The notes: generated by a model not told the origin, from the letters alone. DNA of 64,000 nt from Pezizomycotina sp. ARF18 (GCA_002224055.1 AZLU01000224.1:1-64000), one strand, 5' to 3'; positions 36,551-49,400 are shown, counted from the stretch's first letter. Program-made: numbers and translations.

Positions 36551-37045
36551 CCTGCTCGAGTTAGTTGCTAGATGTGTAGGAAAGCCGAAGCGATCAACAT
36601 GAAACTTAGCTACTTTGAACTTGAAGAGATATAGGGCTATTACGCTTAAGTATCAAGAAAATTCCATAATAATCCGTTATCGTTTCACGCGCGATTCAAA
36701 AAAGAACCCCGCTCACATCAATTGGGGCTCTATCTGCGATCTAACGGCAAGCTCCACGAAGAACTGCAGGATATCCCCCACTGGACACTTCCTTCGACCT
36801 TTTTAACAAAAACTCGCTGAAAGATGTGTCAAGCGATTCGATTTAACGATATCTTCAGCCGTACGTCTAGCACCCATAAGCTATTGAATCGTGATAGTAT
36901 CTATCAAGAAATATTTTGTGGGAGATTTCCATAACGGAGACATCTAAGAACTACAGAGGAGAGAAAGAGCCTAGTAGACATATCTACAACGTCACGAGTA
37001 GAGAAATATACACAATAGCGGACGAATCAAGCAAGTATTCAAGCT
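36551..37045. other. Intergenic, no gene recognised
   Basis: About 500 AT-rich bases between the HET gene start and the F-box gene stop. Nothing further is seen. Confidence 0.5.
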
Positions 37046-37674
37046 TTAATCAACCAGCCTGAACACCTTCCCTAGGTTCTGCACCTGATCGTGCTTTTTC
37101 GGACATGCCTTCAGCGGCATTTTGCTGGGACACGTCCGATGATAACACGGCAGCTCCCCGCTCCACCTATTCAGCGTCTTGAGATACCCTCCATAAGATC
37201 CCGCACGGTTATCGCCCCATCGTCTTTGCCCCAGAATTTACACGCGATTTTAAGCCTGTAATTCGCGCGTACCCACGTAACCGCCGGCTCGCTAATATTA
37301 TCACCTAACATGTCCGTATCCAGGAGTCTTATACCATTCTGGCGTCGAGCTGTCGGAGAAGGGTGTACGATGTATATATCTTTGAGGGTGAAGTTGCTGC
37401 TAGCGCCGATGTCGATAGTGAGGAAGGATATGCAGGGGTGCCAGGCAATATCGCGACGGTGCCAGTGCTTCGGCGGTCTTAACTGGAGCGGAGCGCGGAA
37501 CATGTTATAGGCAAGCGCGCCGTCTCGGGCGGTCTGTATGACAGCATGGAAGCGACGACAAGTGGGGCGGACGCGGGCGGCGATGGTGACGTAGTCCAAG
37601 TGCTTGAATATCTCAACGAGGAGCTCGGTCGGAAAGGTGTCCAGGCCTCGCGTTTGCGTGCTTGTAGCCACCAT
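37046..37674 (-). CDS. F-box protein with a C-terminal Cys/His motif
   Basis: F-box proteins bring substrates to SCF ubiquitin ligases by binding Skp1 through an N-terminal F-box. The start at 37674 gives MVATSTQTRGLDTFPTELLV, EIFKHLDYVTIAARVRPTCR and RFHAVIQTA, a good F-box (L-x-x-FP-x-E-L-x-x-x-I-F-x-x-L) at residues 11-50. The middle reads FTLKDIYIVHPSP, AVTWVRANYRLKIACKFW and DDGAITVRDLMEG. One G appears lost from a G run at about 37185. The next frame gives YLKTLNRWSGELPCYHRTCP and SKMPLKACPKKHDQVQNLGK, ending VFRLVD at 37046. The cluster CYHRTCP...ACPKKH could bind a metal; that is inference. About 207 residues in all. The substrate is unknown. Confidence 0.82.
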
Positions 37675-38795
37675 GGTTTCGGGAGATTGACTTTGAGCAC
37701 CGCGTAGTGACTTCGGGATGACTTTAAACCGGACTGTAGCAGACCATAAGTGCCGAGAGGTCTCTGCGATATGTGAGACCCGGAGGGTATTGTTTCTATC
37801 GACCTCAGCCCTGAGCTGTGCTTGAACCTATTTTTGTCGCATTCCAGTTGACTCATGAATAGAAGGTTCGCGTTGAGCTAGTAGTTAGCGCGCAATACGC
37901 GTTACCGAGAGTTCAGAGGATTATGTACTAACGCCTCCAATTTCGGTTTGATCACCAGGGAGCAGCAAAGGCAGGGTAAATGAGTAAATTTCATGGGAGA
38001 AAAGAAGCATCCCGAGGCGGAATTTGAAGCTCAGGCAAGCACTTACGCTGCCGTAATCAGACTTGAAATCGAAAACAAGATCAGGGAAGGGTGGAAGGGG
38101 TCGAGATTGACTTATCCTCGAGATATCCGATCAGTAACATACCAAACATATCCATCGTTGCCCTGAATCAGATAAAGGTCCAATTAATCCATATGGTCAG
38201 ACGATGTCACGTTGGTGAATACCATACAGCTAAGGCTACGACTCAGATTTGACCGCTGATAGTAACGACTAAGTTTATTCTGATGGCGGTTTCACCAATG
38301 GTATTGTAACTAATAAGAAATACCTCCGACATAAAATATACATTCATTAAGAGAGTAAGTACGTACATAAGAAGAGGAACAATATAAAAAGTATAAGAGA
38401 AAATAGAATAATAAGACGAAGAAGAGGAATAAGAAGATTAAGGAGATTAAGAAGACCAAATACTAAATTTCCATAAACGCCATAACAAATGAGACCTAGT
38501 GTCCTCCTTACTTGGCTAGCAAGCGGGGGTGGAATATGCCCCTTACTCCAGTGATGTGTAAATGCTCCAACTTTCTTATCGATGCCCTTATCAATACTTT
38601 CTAGATAGGATCGCTACTATCCTAAATATGTAGTATACCATAGGCTATTGCCACAAATCCAGAGGTAGACAGCCCACTCTCCATTGCGGGACATCTTTCT
38701 AACCGTGACGATTGGTAGCCGGAATATTAAGACCCAGCGTCGACCATAGTAAAGATGTGATATCAAGAGCCTTATCTTTTCCATCTCTTCGTCTT
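37675..38795. other. Intergenic with a purine-rich tract
   Basis: No gene recognised. A purine-rich, mostly A/G strand (aagaagagg, ataagaagattaaggaga) runs from about 38343 to 38462 and looks like a decayed trinucleotide repeat. Confidence 0.5.
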
Positions 38796-39682
38796 TTAAG
38801 GCGCAGATCTTGAACGTTTAGGCTTGTCTCCGATAGTCCCGCTCGCTTTTCGAGCCGTTGTAGGACGAGGTAACTTGGAGGCTCCGATCCTACCTCCCAT
38901 GGACGTCTGTGGCCGGGGTGGCGGAGCCGGCGTACTCGTTTCGTCCTTCTTCTCCGAATTCGTACCGAATGCCTCCATCATCTCCGTAATCCTTGCCCTA
39001 AGATCCTCAATGACCGCCGGTATATCCTCCAGCGGCTGTTCAGGTTTCTCGCCGAACCCTCTCCGACCGTCTTGACCGTTTCCGTGTTTTCGGCTTATTA
39101 TCCAATCTCCTCGATGCGACTACTATCGCGTCGCTATTCGTCTTCGTCCCTTCGTTATCGTCGTTACGGCGCCTGTCTCATCGGAAACGATAACAGCTGG
39201 AAGCGGCGGTAGTGCTCGTGTCATGTAATCCCTCTTGATAGCCGACCATGTCTTTTCCTTCCGCTCCTCCCCGCGTATCTTTTTCGAATTCGCAGTATTC
39301 TTAGCCTTCTCTTTCTTCTCCTCTGGTAGTACGCCGTGAAGGTTTAGTACTTCCTCCCAGAAAGCGTAAAGTTGAGCCTTGAGTTGCACTCGTAATTTTT
39401 CTCTTTCGAATATGGAGAGCTGCGGGTTCGGGCAGTTCTTCGCCGATGGTTTCTCGAGGCCAACAGTTGCAGCACGGCTCGCGGTACTGCGGTACGGGAC
39501 CGGGACATGTGATGCCGTTCCGGCGGTGGCGAGGGTCTCCGGTGCTGGGTGTCCGAATTTTTGTTCTAGAGAATCCCACTGTTCGGAACTCAGACCGAGG
39601 TGAGGCAGTTGGCGGCGATGTGGCCATCAGAGGCGCTCTGGCAGTTCCAACAGAGCTCCCGGCTCGGCTGGACTGCAGGCAT
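38796..39682 (-). CDS. Protein of unknown function with a zinc-knuckle-like N-terminus and a charged coiled-coil
   Basis: Family not recognised. The start at 39682 gives MPAVQPSRELCWNCQSASDG followed by HIAANCL, a C-x2-C-x6-H-x4-C arrangement close to a CCHC zinc knuckle (C-x2-C-x4-H-x4-C) but with a two-residue longer loop. After a frame change it reads GLSSEQWDSLEQKFGHPAPE, a Pro/Ala/Ser linker, then QLSIFEREKLRVQLKAQLYA, FWEEVLNLHGVLPEEKKEKA, SKKIRGEERKEKTWSAIKRD and LPPLPAVIVSDETGAVTTI. A further part in another frame gives DLRARITEMMEAFGTNSEKK, a Pro-rich stretch and a basic end KPKRSRSAP. The lysine-rich tail suggests a nuclear or nucleic-acid-binding protein; this is inference. No reverse transcriptase or integrase lies nearby, so I do not take it for a Gag protein. 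Confidence 0.55.
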
Positions 39683-42600
39683 AGTGTCGCTTTATGACCG
39701 ATGTAAAACCTAGACTAAATGATTCCTAACAACTAGACTTCGTACTGTAACGTTTACGATTTGTCGCTCGATGTTGACGTATAAAAAGCAGATAATCCAG
39801 GTTGGATGTGTGGTTGAGATCTTTCTCGCAGAAGGGTTGCAAGAAGAAGAGCGATAACCCACCAATAGCAACAAAATACTGCAACTCTGTTTGATTTTAT
39901 TGATAAAATAGAAGCAGAAGTAAGGGTTATAAGGGAGTACAAAGGGCTAATGCACCCCAAATTAACCGTAATTACCTTGCGTCTACGATCTGCAATGTTA
40001 GGGTCACTGCGGGCAATTATCAGGCTTCAATTATATGAAGTCTAAATTGCACACAACATACGAAAAAGATAGGATGAATCCCGATAAGAACATATAATCC
40101 TCGCCTATAGCCTTGAACAGCGCAGAGTATATTGATTGACAAGCACGTTATTGCTATTCAGTCGGGTTCTCCGCAACTACATTCCTGTCAATAGTAGTAA
40201 GGGGTTAAGGATCATGCTGTTTGAAGTTGATGCATTCCCGTGGCGAGATATATACGGTACGAATATATCGCCCCGTTGCGTTTCATAGCTATTAACTCTG
40301 CCAGACATTTCAGGGGGAAAAAGAAATCACCGTAACCACGAGTTATTCACTCGTTATCCGTATCAAGTATTCTTTATCTGCCGGGATTACTGATTATTCC
40401 TTCAAGGTGGGCCTTGTCAGTGCAGCTATAGTTGGCCTTGCATATAATATTATATCACCACAACTTAATAATAGCAGAGGCCTTGCTATCAATTTTTACG
40501 CGACGCACCTAACGTGGCTGCAATTTCGCATTCACACGCGAGGTGTAATCCTTTATCGGTATATCTTTGTTTATCTATTTGATATAGCAGGATTTTTTTA
40601 TGAAAAGATGGAAGCTATAGCTCAGGTTCTGGACCTACGAGTCAAGAAGTAAACGGATATTCTGGGACCGCGGGGTCACACATCCGCTCACAGTTGTATA
40701 ACCCCCCCATTTCAAACACACCATGCCCATGCGGGTGGAGAGCAAATCCTTTCCGGAGTGTCAACCAGGGTTGTACTTTTTGCCTTCATTCAATCCATCT
40801 TTAATTCAAGGATAGCTGTTTATGCGTTGATCTTCGGAAGACGATATAATGGACTTTTTACTGACCATATACGGCAACATGTGTTCATGGTCTAGAACGA
40901 GTCGTGTTAAGAGTTTGGAGAACGTATAGGGCTTAAAGTCAAGTTGTACAATCCTTGCTTTCAAGTTTCGAGTCACGACCGGCTCACATCTACGAACGGG
41001 ACCCGCATCGGTAGAGCAAGGCAGACATTCGGTGGCTTGAAGCTTTACGGAGAGCCTACCTATTCCTGGGTGCCTCCGATGAAATGTGCGTAAATTCTGT
41101 AATCGTTGACCTTGCTGACGTCTGAGAACGTGATATAACCTCTTGGTTATCGATCCTCGAATCGAGTACCCCGCGGACGAATTTTTATCTCCCAGATTCC
41201 ATCCTGGCACCCCTCCTTCTTTACCCGGGACCCCTCTTTTTCGTCTCTCCTCTCTTTCTTCTCGCCGAGACTGAATAGACATCCTTCGGGGGGCACTCTG
41301 AACTCCCGATCTTCAAGCACAACTCTCTGACTCTCGGGCCACGGACACGTCCTGATTCTGATTCGCACAGGGCGTGTTTGTGAATTGCAGATCATGCCCC
41401 GAATAAGTTTCTTTTAGCACAATGATTAGAGACTTTACGGCGGGTAGCTCTTTCTATAGAGTCGAACAGATGAGCTGCAGGGAAGCCACATGTGTGAGAG
41501 AGAAATATGATTCAATACATAGAGGAATATGATTCCATAGCTGAACTGTAGCGTCTCTGTAGGACATACTGGTGATTTAACGACTACTAGGGAAAGAAGG
41601 GATTACAGGAATGGAAATCATCATAATTGGAAAGGCGTAAAATCCTCCACCACACAAAACTACGATGTGAAACTTATATATCCAGGTAACGAGAAGCCAT
41701 CAACGAGGATAGATGGAATAAGCTAAGAAGGGGGGCCAACTAAGCTCGGTACGAAGGAGACACGGACGTTACGTTCCAAAGAAATTAAAAAAGAAAAGAG
41801 AAGCTAGAAGAAGAGTGAAAGGGGTGGAAGACACCTCGTGTCCACTGGCAGAGAATGGTTTTTAAAAGTGAACCATGTCAAGAACATAAACGTACTAAGA
41901 GAAGGAGGTATGGGGACTTCCTACAAGGGCTCCCCTTCCATGTATAAGACTTTTCCTTCTCTTTTCCTGTCTTGTCCTTTTTGTTTCTTCTTTCTTTTCT
42001 TCCTTTCTAGTTGCTCGAGACTTGTGGATGATTAGTATTACGTATACCTACTGTTAACGCGGAAGCACCTGAAATCAATCATTCGAGTGACGAGGAAACG
42101 ATGAATATCTCTCTGTCACCGGTCGGAAGAGCGCTAGCAATATACGGTTCGATATTATCATCAGGGTATGAATTTCGGAGTTATCAAGGGCCTACGATCC
42201 ACTACAAGGAGGACACTTACACTGAAGAACACAGCGCCTTTTAAGGAACCCTGTTGGATTGTTGTTGGTGTAATAGGGGTTTCTGGTGTCGTAAATTTCC
42301 ACTACAAACCCCCACGGGGTCTAAGTCTCGAAGGTACAAGCTAGTACACGGGGAAAAGTGCCGTATTCAGTGCCCTAGAGGTAGGATACCTTAGAGCAAT
42401 GTGCAGTCTCTCAACTCATACAATGAGGATTACGACCGCCGGAACCGGGGTCCTGACACACGGACAACTTGAACGCTTTGGCCGGAAACCTGTCTGGTAC
42501 CGGCGCCGAATCATAATTTGCTAATTCTTAGTCGCTGATGCCCGTTACACTCATGCTTCCCTGATTAAGACATATCACAGAGGGAAACAGAACGCTTTTG

Positions 42601-42718
42601 AATAGCATTGGGTGAATGTTGTATCTACTAGTACTAACTCATATCATCGGCATTTCTTACCTAAAATCGTCTTATAAACCATCGTGAACACCATCATCAT
42701 CTTCATCATCTCAGGAGT
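39683..42718. other. Gene-poor tract, no gene recognised
   Basis: About 3 kb with short motif-free frames. A minus-strand frame at 40806-41282 is open for 158 codons but low in complexity at its N-terminus. It lies over a pyrimidine tract (about 41215-41270). A second C/T-rich tract spans 41930-42015, and a catcat/ttcatcat repeat is at about 42690-42713. I see no support for a gene. Confidence 0.4.
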
Positions 42719-44115
42719 CTACTTTGCCGAGATCGGATTCATCGTCGTTGTCGATGATGCTCCAGTACCCCATGCCAGGATTTTGGTGCCGGGTTTGAGA
42801 TTGAGCAAATACGCGAAAGAAAATCTTTTATACCACAGGCCACCTATGCCGTAAGCAGAGTAACTATTGTCAGACTTCATAAAAATTGTTCCCGCCGGCC
42901 ACTCGGCCCGATCGAAACTCGAAAAATCCTTGGAGGAGAAGTCTCCGATGTCGTCCAAGCCGACGTTTACCTGCGGTTCGTTGATCGGGAGCTGAGCGGT
43001 GGTCATTTCCGTGTAAGTGTAAGTGCCGACGGTAACTTTTGCAGTCTTGTCACGCCGAGGAGTGCCTCAGTTGGTCCCACCTACGTTGTGATGATATCCA
43101 TTGTTAGCACGCAGCTATATTAACGCTGAAAACGCAAATGGTCCCATTCGGATATAAAGAATATCTAGCATAGGAACGCCGAAATAAGACTCTTAAATTC
43201 GGTGAATGTAATTACTGTGATTCCCGCTCCGTCAATTACGAAGCATCGACGGGTTAGCGGGCATCGGGGCTGGCGTTATTTACGTCGGCATCCTGCCGAC
43301 TATAATACACCGTCGTAGCTTTGATCTTCTTAAAATTTAGGAGCGGGTGGTATTGCCACGGCACGTTAGGGAGTCCAGAGCCGAGCCCGAGACGCGTGGG
43401 TATGACAGGTGTATCGACTATCGTCCCGCCTTCACAGGTACTTGGCTGCTTATTCGGCGATGGCGGGATCCGCCCGCGCTCGCAAATCGGTAAATTGGTG
43501 CAGCGATGGCGGACTTAGTCAGGTAATCTCGTTCTTGCTTAGATCATAATCCGGACACAAAGTAGCTTGTTTGACAACCATGACGTTGGAATGGCTGACC
43601 AGCGATTTATACGTGGGGGTAAACGTAACGCAGATGGTGAAAGCCAGTCCGGACATGATATTGACCTTATAAAGCGTGTGCTGGTCGGGCAAATAGACGT
43701 AACTCTCCGTATAATTGTAGCTCGGATCGTTACGGAAGTACTGTAGTTGTTGGTTAGGCCCGAGTAGTCGGCTCCGACTCAAATCCCGTAAAGCTGGTAT
43801 CGACGGTGACATAGCTATTGAGACTAATCCCTGGATCATGACGTATATTTGTGGCAGACCCGCCATGAGACCAGTGGATGTCGGGGGGAAAAGTTGAAGA
43901 GGAATCTTAGCGGTTGCGGTGTAGTCTAACACGTCGAGGCAGTCGACGCATGGCTCTCCGCTCCGTTTCACCGCTTGATAACTAGCCAGAGGGCTACAAA
44001 TTGCCTGCGAAAGGAAGGCACTCATAATGACGCTAACGCCCGACAGGGCAGAGAAAACTCGCAACATCATTCCTGAGCTCACAGTGAGGAAAAGAAAGAG
44101 GGAAGATTGAACCAT
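42719..44115 (-). CDS. Secreted protein of an unrecognised three-copy family, copy 1
   Basis: The start at 44115 gives a hydrophobic leader (MVQSSLFLFLTVSSGMMLRV), then after a likely signal cut GEPCVDCLDVLDYTATAKI. Later blocks are YNYTESYVYLPDQHTLYKVN, SLVSHSNVMVVKQATLCPDY, TCEGGTIVDTPVIPTRLGLG, QYHPLLNFKKIKATTVYYSR and VIDGAGIT. An intron at 43081-43215 follows, then VGPTEALLGVTRLQKLPS, VGTYTYTEM, and the C-terminal WYKRFSFAYLLNLKPGTKIL, ending at 42719. The same blocks, in the same order and with an intron at the same place, occur in the genes at 45053-46423 and 50507-51778. N-glycosylation sites and the CxxC pair fit an extracellular or wall protein. No membrane helix is seen after the leader. 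Several single-base frame changes interrupt it. I know of no named family that matches. Confidence 0.7.
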
Positions 44116-45052
44116 GGTACTTTATGTGCTCTCGATAGCACCAAGAGTCGGTTCGCATATACCTCGGCGGCGTTGATGCGCCGGAATACGTTTATAACTG
44201 GTCATCTATTTACATCACTAAAGTAGCTCCGCGCGCAATCTTATTTCGCTCGATCTGGAACTTCCTGAAGTTTAATCTACCAGTCCGCGCCGCCGAAGAA
44301 GAAAACGTGGTGCCGGCTACGGACGCTGGTAGTTTATCCGAAGTTTACGCGGAAGCTAACCCTGTTAGTATGACTACCGACTTCTGCTGGCTTCCGAGCG
44401 GCTCCACAATACGAGCAGGCTGAAGAGCTAAAGTATACTAGCGCTAGAATTCTGGACAGTACTTCAGCATTTAAACGCATCACAACTATTCTCTATTCAT
44501 GAGTTGGAATCGTTTTTTTTTTTTTTTTTTTTTTTTGTTGTTGTTGTTGTAGAGTACAACGTTCTCGAGAGACCGTCGTTTCCCCTCAGCCACAGTATTC
44601 CTTAACAACGTCCACAATACATGAGGAATAGCAGGTTCTCACCGCTATTGCATGCATGAGCTTGTCCTCAAGACCGAATGTGACTAAAACCGAATTAATA
44701 CCCAACTCGAAGAGGTAGTGGATTGCTAGAGCCCGTATTGGTGAAAGGCACGATTTTGATGAAAACGAAAACAGATGAATAATAGTAGTGATAGTAATAC
44801 ACGGACGTCACGATATCTACCAAGCAGAAGCATAACATGGAAAAATGGCCTAATTAGGCGGCAGTAATCCGCTCTCTCTCTCTCCCCTCTTGGAGGGCGT
44901 CCCTCAAGTACGAACCACATCCAGTTTACGCGCGGGTTTATATATATAGCATAGCTTGAATAACGTTTTATGCACTGTATCTACTTATGTAGTACTTATC
45001 ATATAATCCTACTCCTCTTAATAATACCCGAGCGGGTGAACTCGTGTCTCCG
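44116..45052. repeat. Intergenic with 24-base poly-T run and TTG repeat
   Basis: No gene recognised between family copies 1 and 2. A run of 24 T at 44513-44536 passes straight into four to five GTT units, and a ct repeat lies at about 44873-44886. Confidence 0.6.
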
Positions 45053-46423
45053 TTACTGTAAACTTAAGCGTACGGTTTCAGTCGTGGTCACAAACTCGGA
45101 AAAGACCTTCCGCTCCCTCCCGTAGGTCTTCCACATTCCTAGAATTGATCTCTCCCAGGTGCGACCCTTGCAGGCTATCCATGATACCCAAAAGCTCACG
45201 TTCCGGTCGAATGGGTGGAGGTAGAAGAAGGAAAACCGTTTGAACCACTCGTAACCCGTGTTGATGCCCGGGCCGGCGAGCGATGTGTCGACGTACACCT
45301 TCGACGGGGCGTAGGAGTCAGTACCGGCTTTAAAGGTATAATTTCCGATCCGTAAAGCTCCACGAGCACGCTAGTGTCGTCGGCTAAGGCCGGTGACGGC
45401 TCGCCTATGATGGGTTATACACCGAAGACGTCGGATACAAGACGTCTGCGGCGTTCTGATATAGGAACGCGAACGGCGTCGTGGTTCCAGTAGTAATAGT
45501 GCCCGGAACGCACGAGTAGCTGGAAACTGCAATGCATCCTTCAACGGGTGCCCAGGAACCCTGCAGCCTCTGAAGGTATCTTGAGCCGATCAGGTCGAGA
45601 GTCGGACCCTAATCAAAACGTGTGTTATTAGATATTAATAGGGAAATGTATGTCAGCATCGGAACGAATTTAATTATTAAATACCACAGTGATTCCGTCC
45701 GAGGTTACAATCCAGCCGGGGTATGTGAGGTTAGCATTAGCGTCTCCAGCCGCAACTGCATCGGCGCGGCTGTAATATATCGGCGTCTGAGGTACATTGC
45801 CATATGCATAGAGGGTAAGCAAAGGATGATACTCCGGCTTAGAGCCGGCGCGACGAAGGCTAGACCGAGCCGTACGACGACCTCGGAGAGGGCCTTAGAA
45901 ATACCACCACCGCTGCAAGTTCCGTCGTCCGCTGTTACATTATAGCTTTCGCAGTGTACGACGGATGTTACGGCCATCATATACGAATTGGATTTTATGA
46001 ATAGGCCGTCGGCCTGGGAAAACTGCAGCTGAGCAGGTACTAAATCCACCATGTATAAATCTTTCAGGTCCTCGAGGAAGACGTGAGCTTTCTCGTAGTC
46101 GCGCTGGCGTTATAGAGAGAGACGTCGTCTTTTGAAATCACGAACCCGGTGAAACTCATATCCACAGAAATGTTGAAAGAATTTTCCGGCCATGAAATGG
46201 TGAGCTTTGGCTGCATCGGCATCCGTGGATCTCCCGAATCGAATTTAAAGGGAGAGCAAAGAAGAGTTGTAAGCGCAAAGGCTGACGCAGCCGCAGCAGC
46301 CCTTTCGCTCAATTCCACTTCTGAGCTGTCACTGGGGCTCGGAGACAACGGGCTCGAGAAGGCGAGCGGTAGGGAGGCCAGCATAAGGCGCCCAATGGCT
46401 GAAAAAGACGGAAGAGAAATCAT
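45053..46423 (-). CDS. Secreted protein of an unrecognised three-copy family, copy 2
   Basis: The start at 46423 gives MISLPSFSAIGRLMLASLPL, a signal-like leader, then a Ser/Ala-rich stretch and PMQPKLTISWPENSFNISVD. Conserved family blocks are MSFTGFVISKDDVSLYNASA, KAHVFLEDLKDLYMVDLVPA, NSYMMAVTSVVHCESYNVTA, DDGTCSGG and GSKPEYHPLLTLYAYGNVPQ. Next come TPIYYSRADAVAAGDANANL and TYPGWIVTSDGITV, followed by an intron at 45609-45684, then GPTLDLIGSRYLQRLQGSWA and AVSSYSCVPGTITT. The end has RIGNYTFKAGTDSY and YEWFKRFSFFYLHPFDRNVS. It lacks the N-terminal CxxC pair of copies 1 and 3. At least six N-x-S/T sites are present. Frame changes occur between most blocks. It is about 940 bases from copy 1, in the same direction. 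The function is unknown. Confidence 0.7.
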
Positions 46424-49400
46424 GTTTGGAAATTTTTTTAAACTAATCAGGAGTATTTTGTCAATTTCGTCCAAGCAAGACATGATTAGACTTGAAGCTG
46501 TGATTCAGGCCCGGATTTATAGCCCGACGGTAGTACTTCATACAAAGAAAAAAAAGGGTTATACTCGTATATCTAGACTCTCTTCGCTCAGCAGCGGCGC
46601 GATAAGCCTTCACTGGCAAGGTTTACCTCATTTTTGGACTAAAATTTCGGGGTTCCATGCACCAAACGTAAAGTATGGCGCACGTTAATAAATGTACGGG
46701 AGAAACATACCAAATGGTGATTAAGCTTCAGCAAGCAATGTATTCCCTTGAACGGTCTCGACCTCATTCGCTTTATGCAACTCGCTGTGACGATCAGGAC
46801 TATAAGCCCACGTGGGCCAGACAGATACATTGATAAGCTTTAGTCTTGTGCATATTCTAACTACAAGCCAATTCCATCCAATCCCAGCCTCTTGTTAAAG
46901 CTTATTCACAGATTCAGGGATGCTAAACGAAACGACGGAACGAGATCGTTCAGTCACAAGTACTGTGGTAAAAATTGACTAGAGACGTCATGAGAGGAGA
47001 AAGACTGGAGAATTGGTTTCGTATCGGTTGTGATTTGTAGCATAAAACTGTGACCCCTACGTGTAGGTGATAAAAGGAAAACAAAAAACTTGATTTCCCG
47101 CACCTTAGGTATTCTTTGAATCAACAAGATGACGCCACTGGAATTATATAGATATGATATATAAAATACTATGAAAGCTGTGTTATAAACGTTTGTGTGA
47201 AATGGACATGAGCACGGTTGCCCGCGCTCTTTTCGGCGAAGGAGCTCCCGTACTTGCCATATTCCTCCTGGTTATGGTCGTAGCGTGGTGAGGTGCTGGC
47301 GAGATATCACAGGATTTCACCGCGGCGAATGTCAAACGGCGAAATAGACAAAACGGGTGCGGCGACACGGTATATCTTCCAGCGACTTTCAGGATACGTG
47401 AGGACCGGTAGATCATCACAGCCACCGCTGGCGTATTTCGGCAATGAAATTTATTTTATGTCCTCAAAGCTATAAATGTCACAGTGGTAGAACTATTGAT
47501 GGATCACAAAGTTTGAGAGGGCATGGAATTGTTGGAGTACGTAGTAGATATAGATTTGAAATTGGCGAAAAAGAATTAGGCGCCAGCCCGCATCCTACCT
47601 CACCAACCTCGTGACCTTGTTGACCCGCGAAAAACTTTCATCAGCTTCTAATCGGTCCCTTTCTTAACTTTAAATTGGAAAACCTTTTGCTAATACTGTT
47701 TGATATAGTTGATAAGCGTGTTGATCGTTTTATTCATAATAAAACTGTCCTCGAAGATAGACGGGTTGTGCACGTCGTCCTTATCCTACGTCCTATTATG
47801 TGCCGGATAACGGAGAAGGTTATAGGCACCGTTAAAAAGGTTGCAGAAGCGGTTAAAGTGTTAGGCGAGCAGACGGAGGTCGATATCTAAAATACCTCAC
47901 GTATACCGGCCATCGGCGCCGGGCTTTAAGGTAAAAAGCTCCGAGTGTACTTTGCGCCTCTCCGCTGGCTATCCCTATACCTACTACCAACGGAGACTAT
48001 AGCTAGTAACCAGAGATTAAAGATAGTGATACTGCCCGCGGCTGTCTTACCGGGCAAGATATTGCCGGCCTTACTCTGCATTTGGAGGTCGTACTTCAGC
48101 TGGACAGACCCGGTGCTGATTTATGAGCGTGTTCGCGGCGAAGCTCCTGCTGATCGTTCCAGTGGTCGACGCTATCGAGGAAATCATCCTCCACGTGTTT
48201 CTACAGTAACGCTTGGCAGCAGCGGCTTCTTCGGCAGTTAGTCTTCCTGCGTACGTACTGCTCTTGTCTCCAGCGTCAGGGAGGAGGTCAAGCTCAGTTT
48301 CGTCGCCGGTGGACTTTGAGGTGTTTTTCCTCCTCTTTTGGTGCGTCGGCGGTCGTGGTGGCGGACTGCTCCCGGGCGACGTGCTCTCATGATGGATGAG
48401 GCGAAGAAAACGGCGATAGAGCGGGCGCCAAAAATGCGAGCCATTCCCTAGACCCGGAAAGCCCGGGTTAAAATCGGCCTCGATAATTACGAGGAACTCA
48501 GTCTCCTCTTAAATTCTACCGATAAAGATTCTATGGACAACCACTTAGGAAAGCAAGACGATTAAGGAGAGTTCTTATAAGAAGTAGCCTAGATCTCGCC
48601 GCCTACCGTTTAGAACATGCTGGCGGAAGTTCTAAACAGTGTCGGGGATATACGACGTTAACACGTGAAATAAACTTCCGAATATCACAATTTACAAGAT
48701 AATAGAAGTCTTAGCACCGCCGAGATCGTTGCCTACGCCCATTTTAAAATTCGCGTCTACGGTATTAATATCCCAAGCGCTGCAGCCACGATTATTAAAT
48801 TTATCAACGGCATCTAGCGATCGAAAAACAGTTTTTCAGGGTGTTGTTCGTATCTCAGACGGCCTGGGAAGTTGCGGATAGGCGGCGAGAGCAAAAGCTG
48901 CAAGCTATCTGGGCTGGAGGTTTCGCCTAGTAATTGAGTCTCCGTATCGGAGGAGCTACCTGGTGAAGCGTTCAAATTGGCAGGCCCCAATGTCGGTTCC
49001 GGCTGGAGTAAGGGATCAGTAACTGGATACGCCAAGGAAAACCCTGCGCCTAATAGGCCAAATGCCGGGACAAGAAGCACGAAACCCGCCTCCTCTACCT
49101 CAGGAATCTCGGCGCCCGATAGGCTTACTGCCGGAGGTCCACAAGAGGAGGACGATGCCCGGGTTACTGCGGTGCCTGCTAGGTTCAAGCCGGATCCCTC
49201 GACGTCCGAGCGCCGTGGAATGCGAACTCATCCTCGGATCTTCGACAAACGAACGCGCCTAATAAGAGGCAGGCCGTTCCGGAAGGCGAAGGTAGGCCAG
49301 ACTAAACAAACGGGCCAAAACGGCGGACAGGCTGGAGTAGGGCTCCACGTTGTTTTACTATGAATTCATCCCGTTTCGTTCCTTTAAAATGCTTTGCTGT

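Noticed and set aside
38796-39682. Gag-like retroelement protein, because of the zinc-knuckle-like motif
   Set aside because: The motif is at the N-terminus, the loop length differs, and no reverse transcriptase, integrase or terminal repeats are nearby.
46149-46688. A 179-codon plus-strand open frame
   Set aside because: It lies over the N-terminal part of secreted family copy 2, whose minus-strand reading is supported by two paralogues.
48977-49363. Plus-strand frame of 128 codons in the GC-rich patch
   Set aside because: The opposite strand is equally open, and neither shows a motif, signal or splice pattern.
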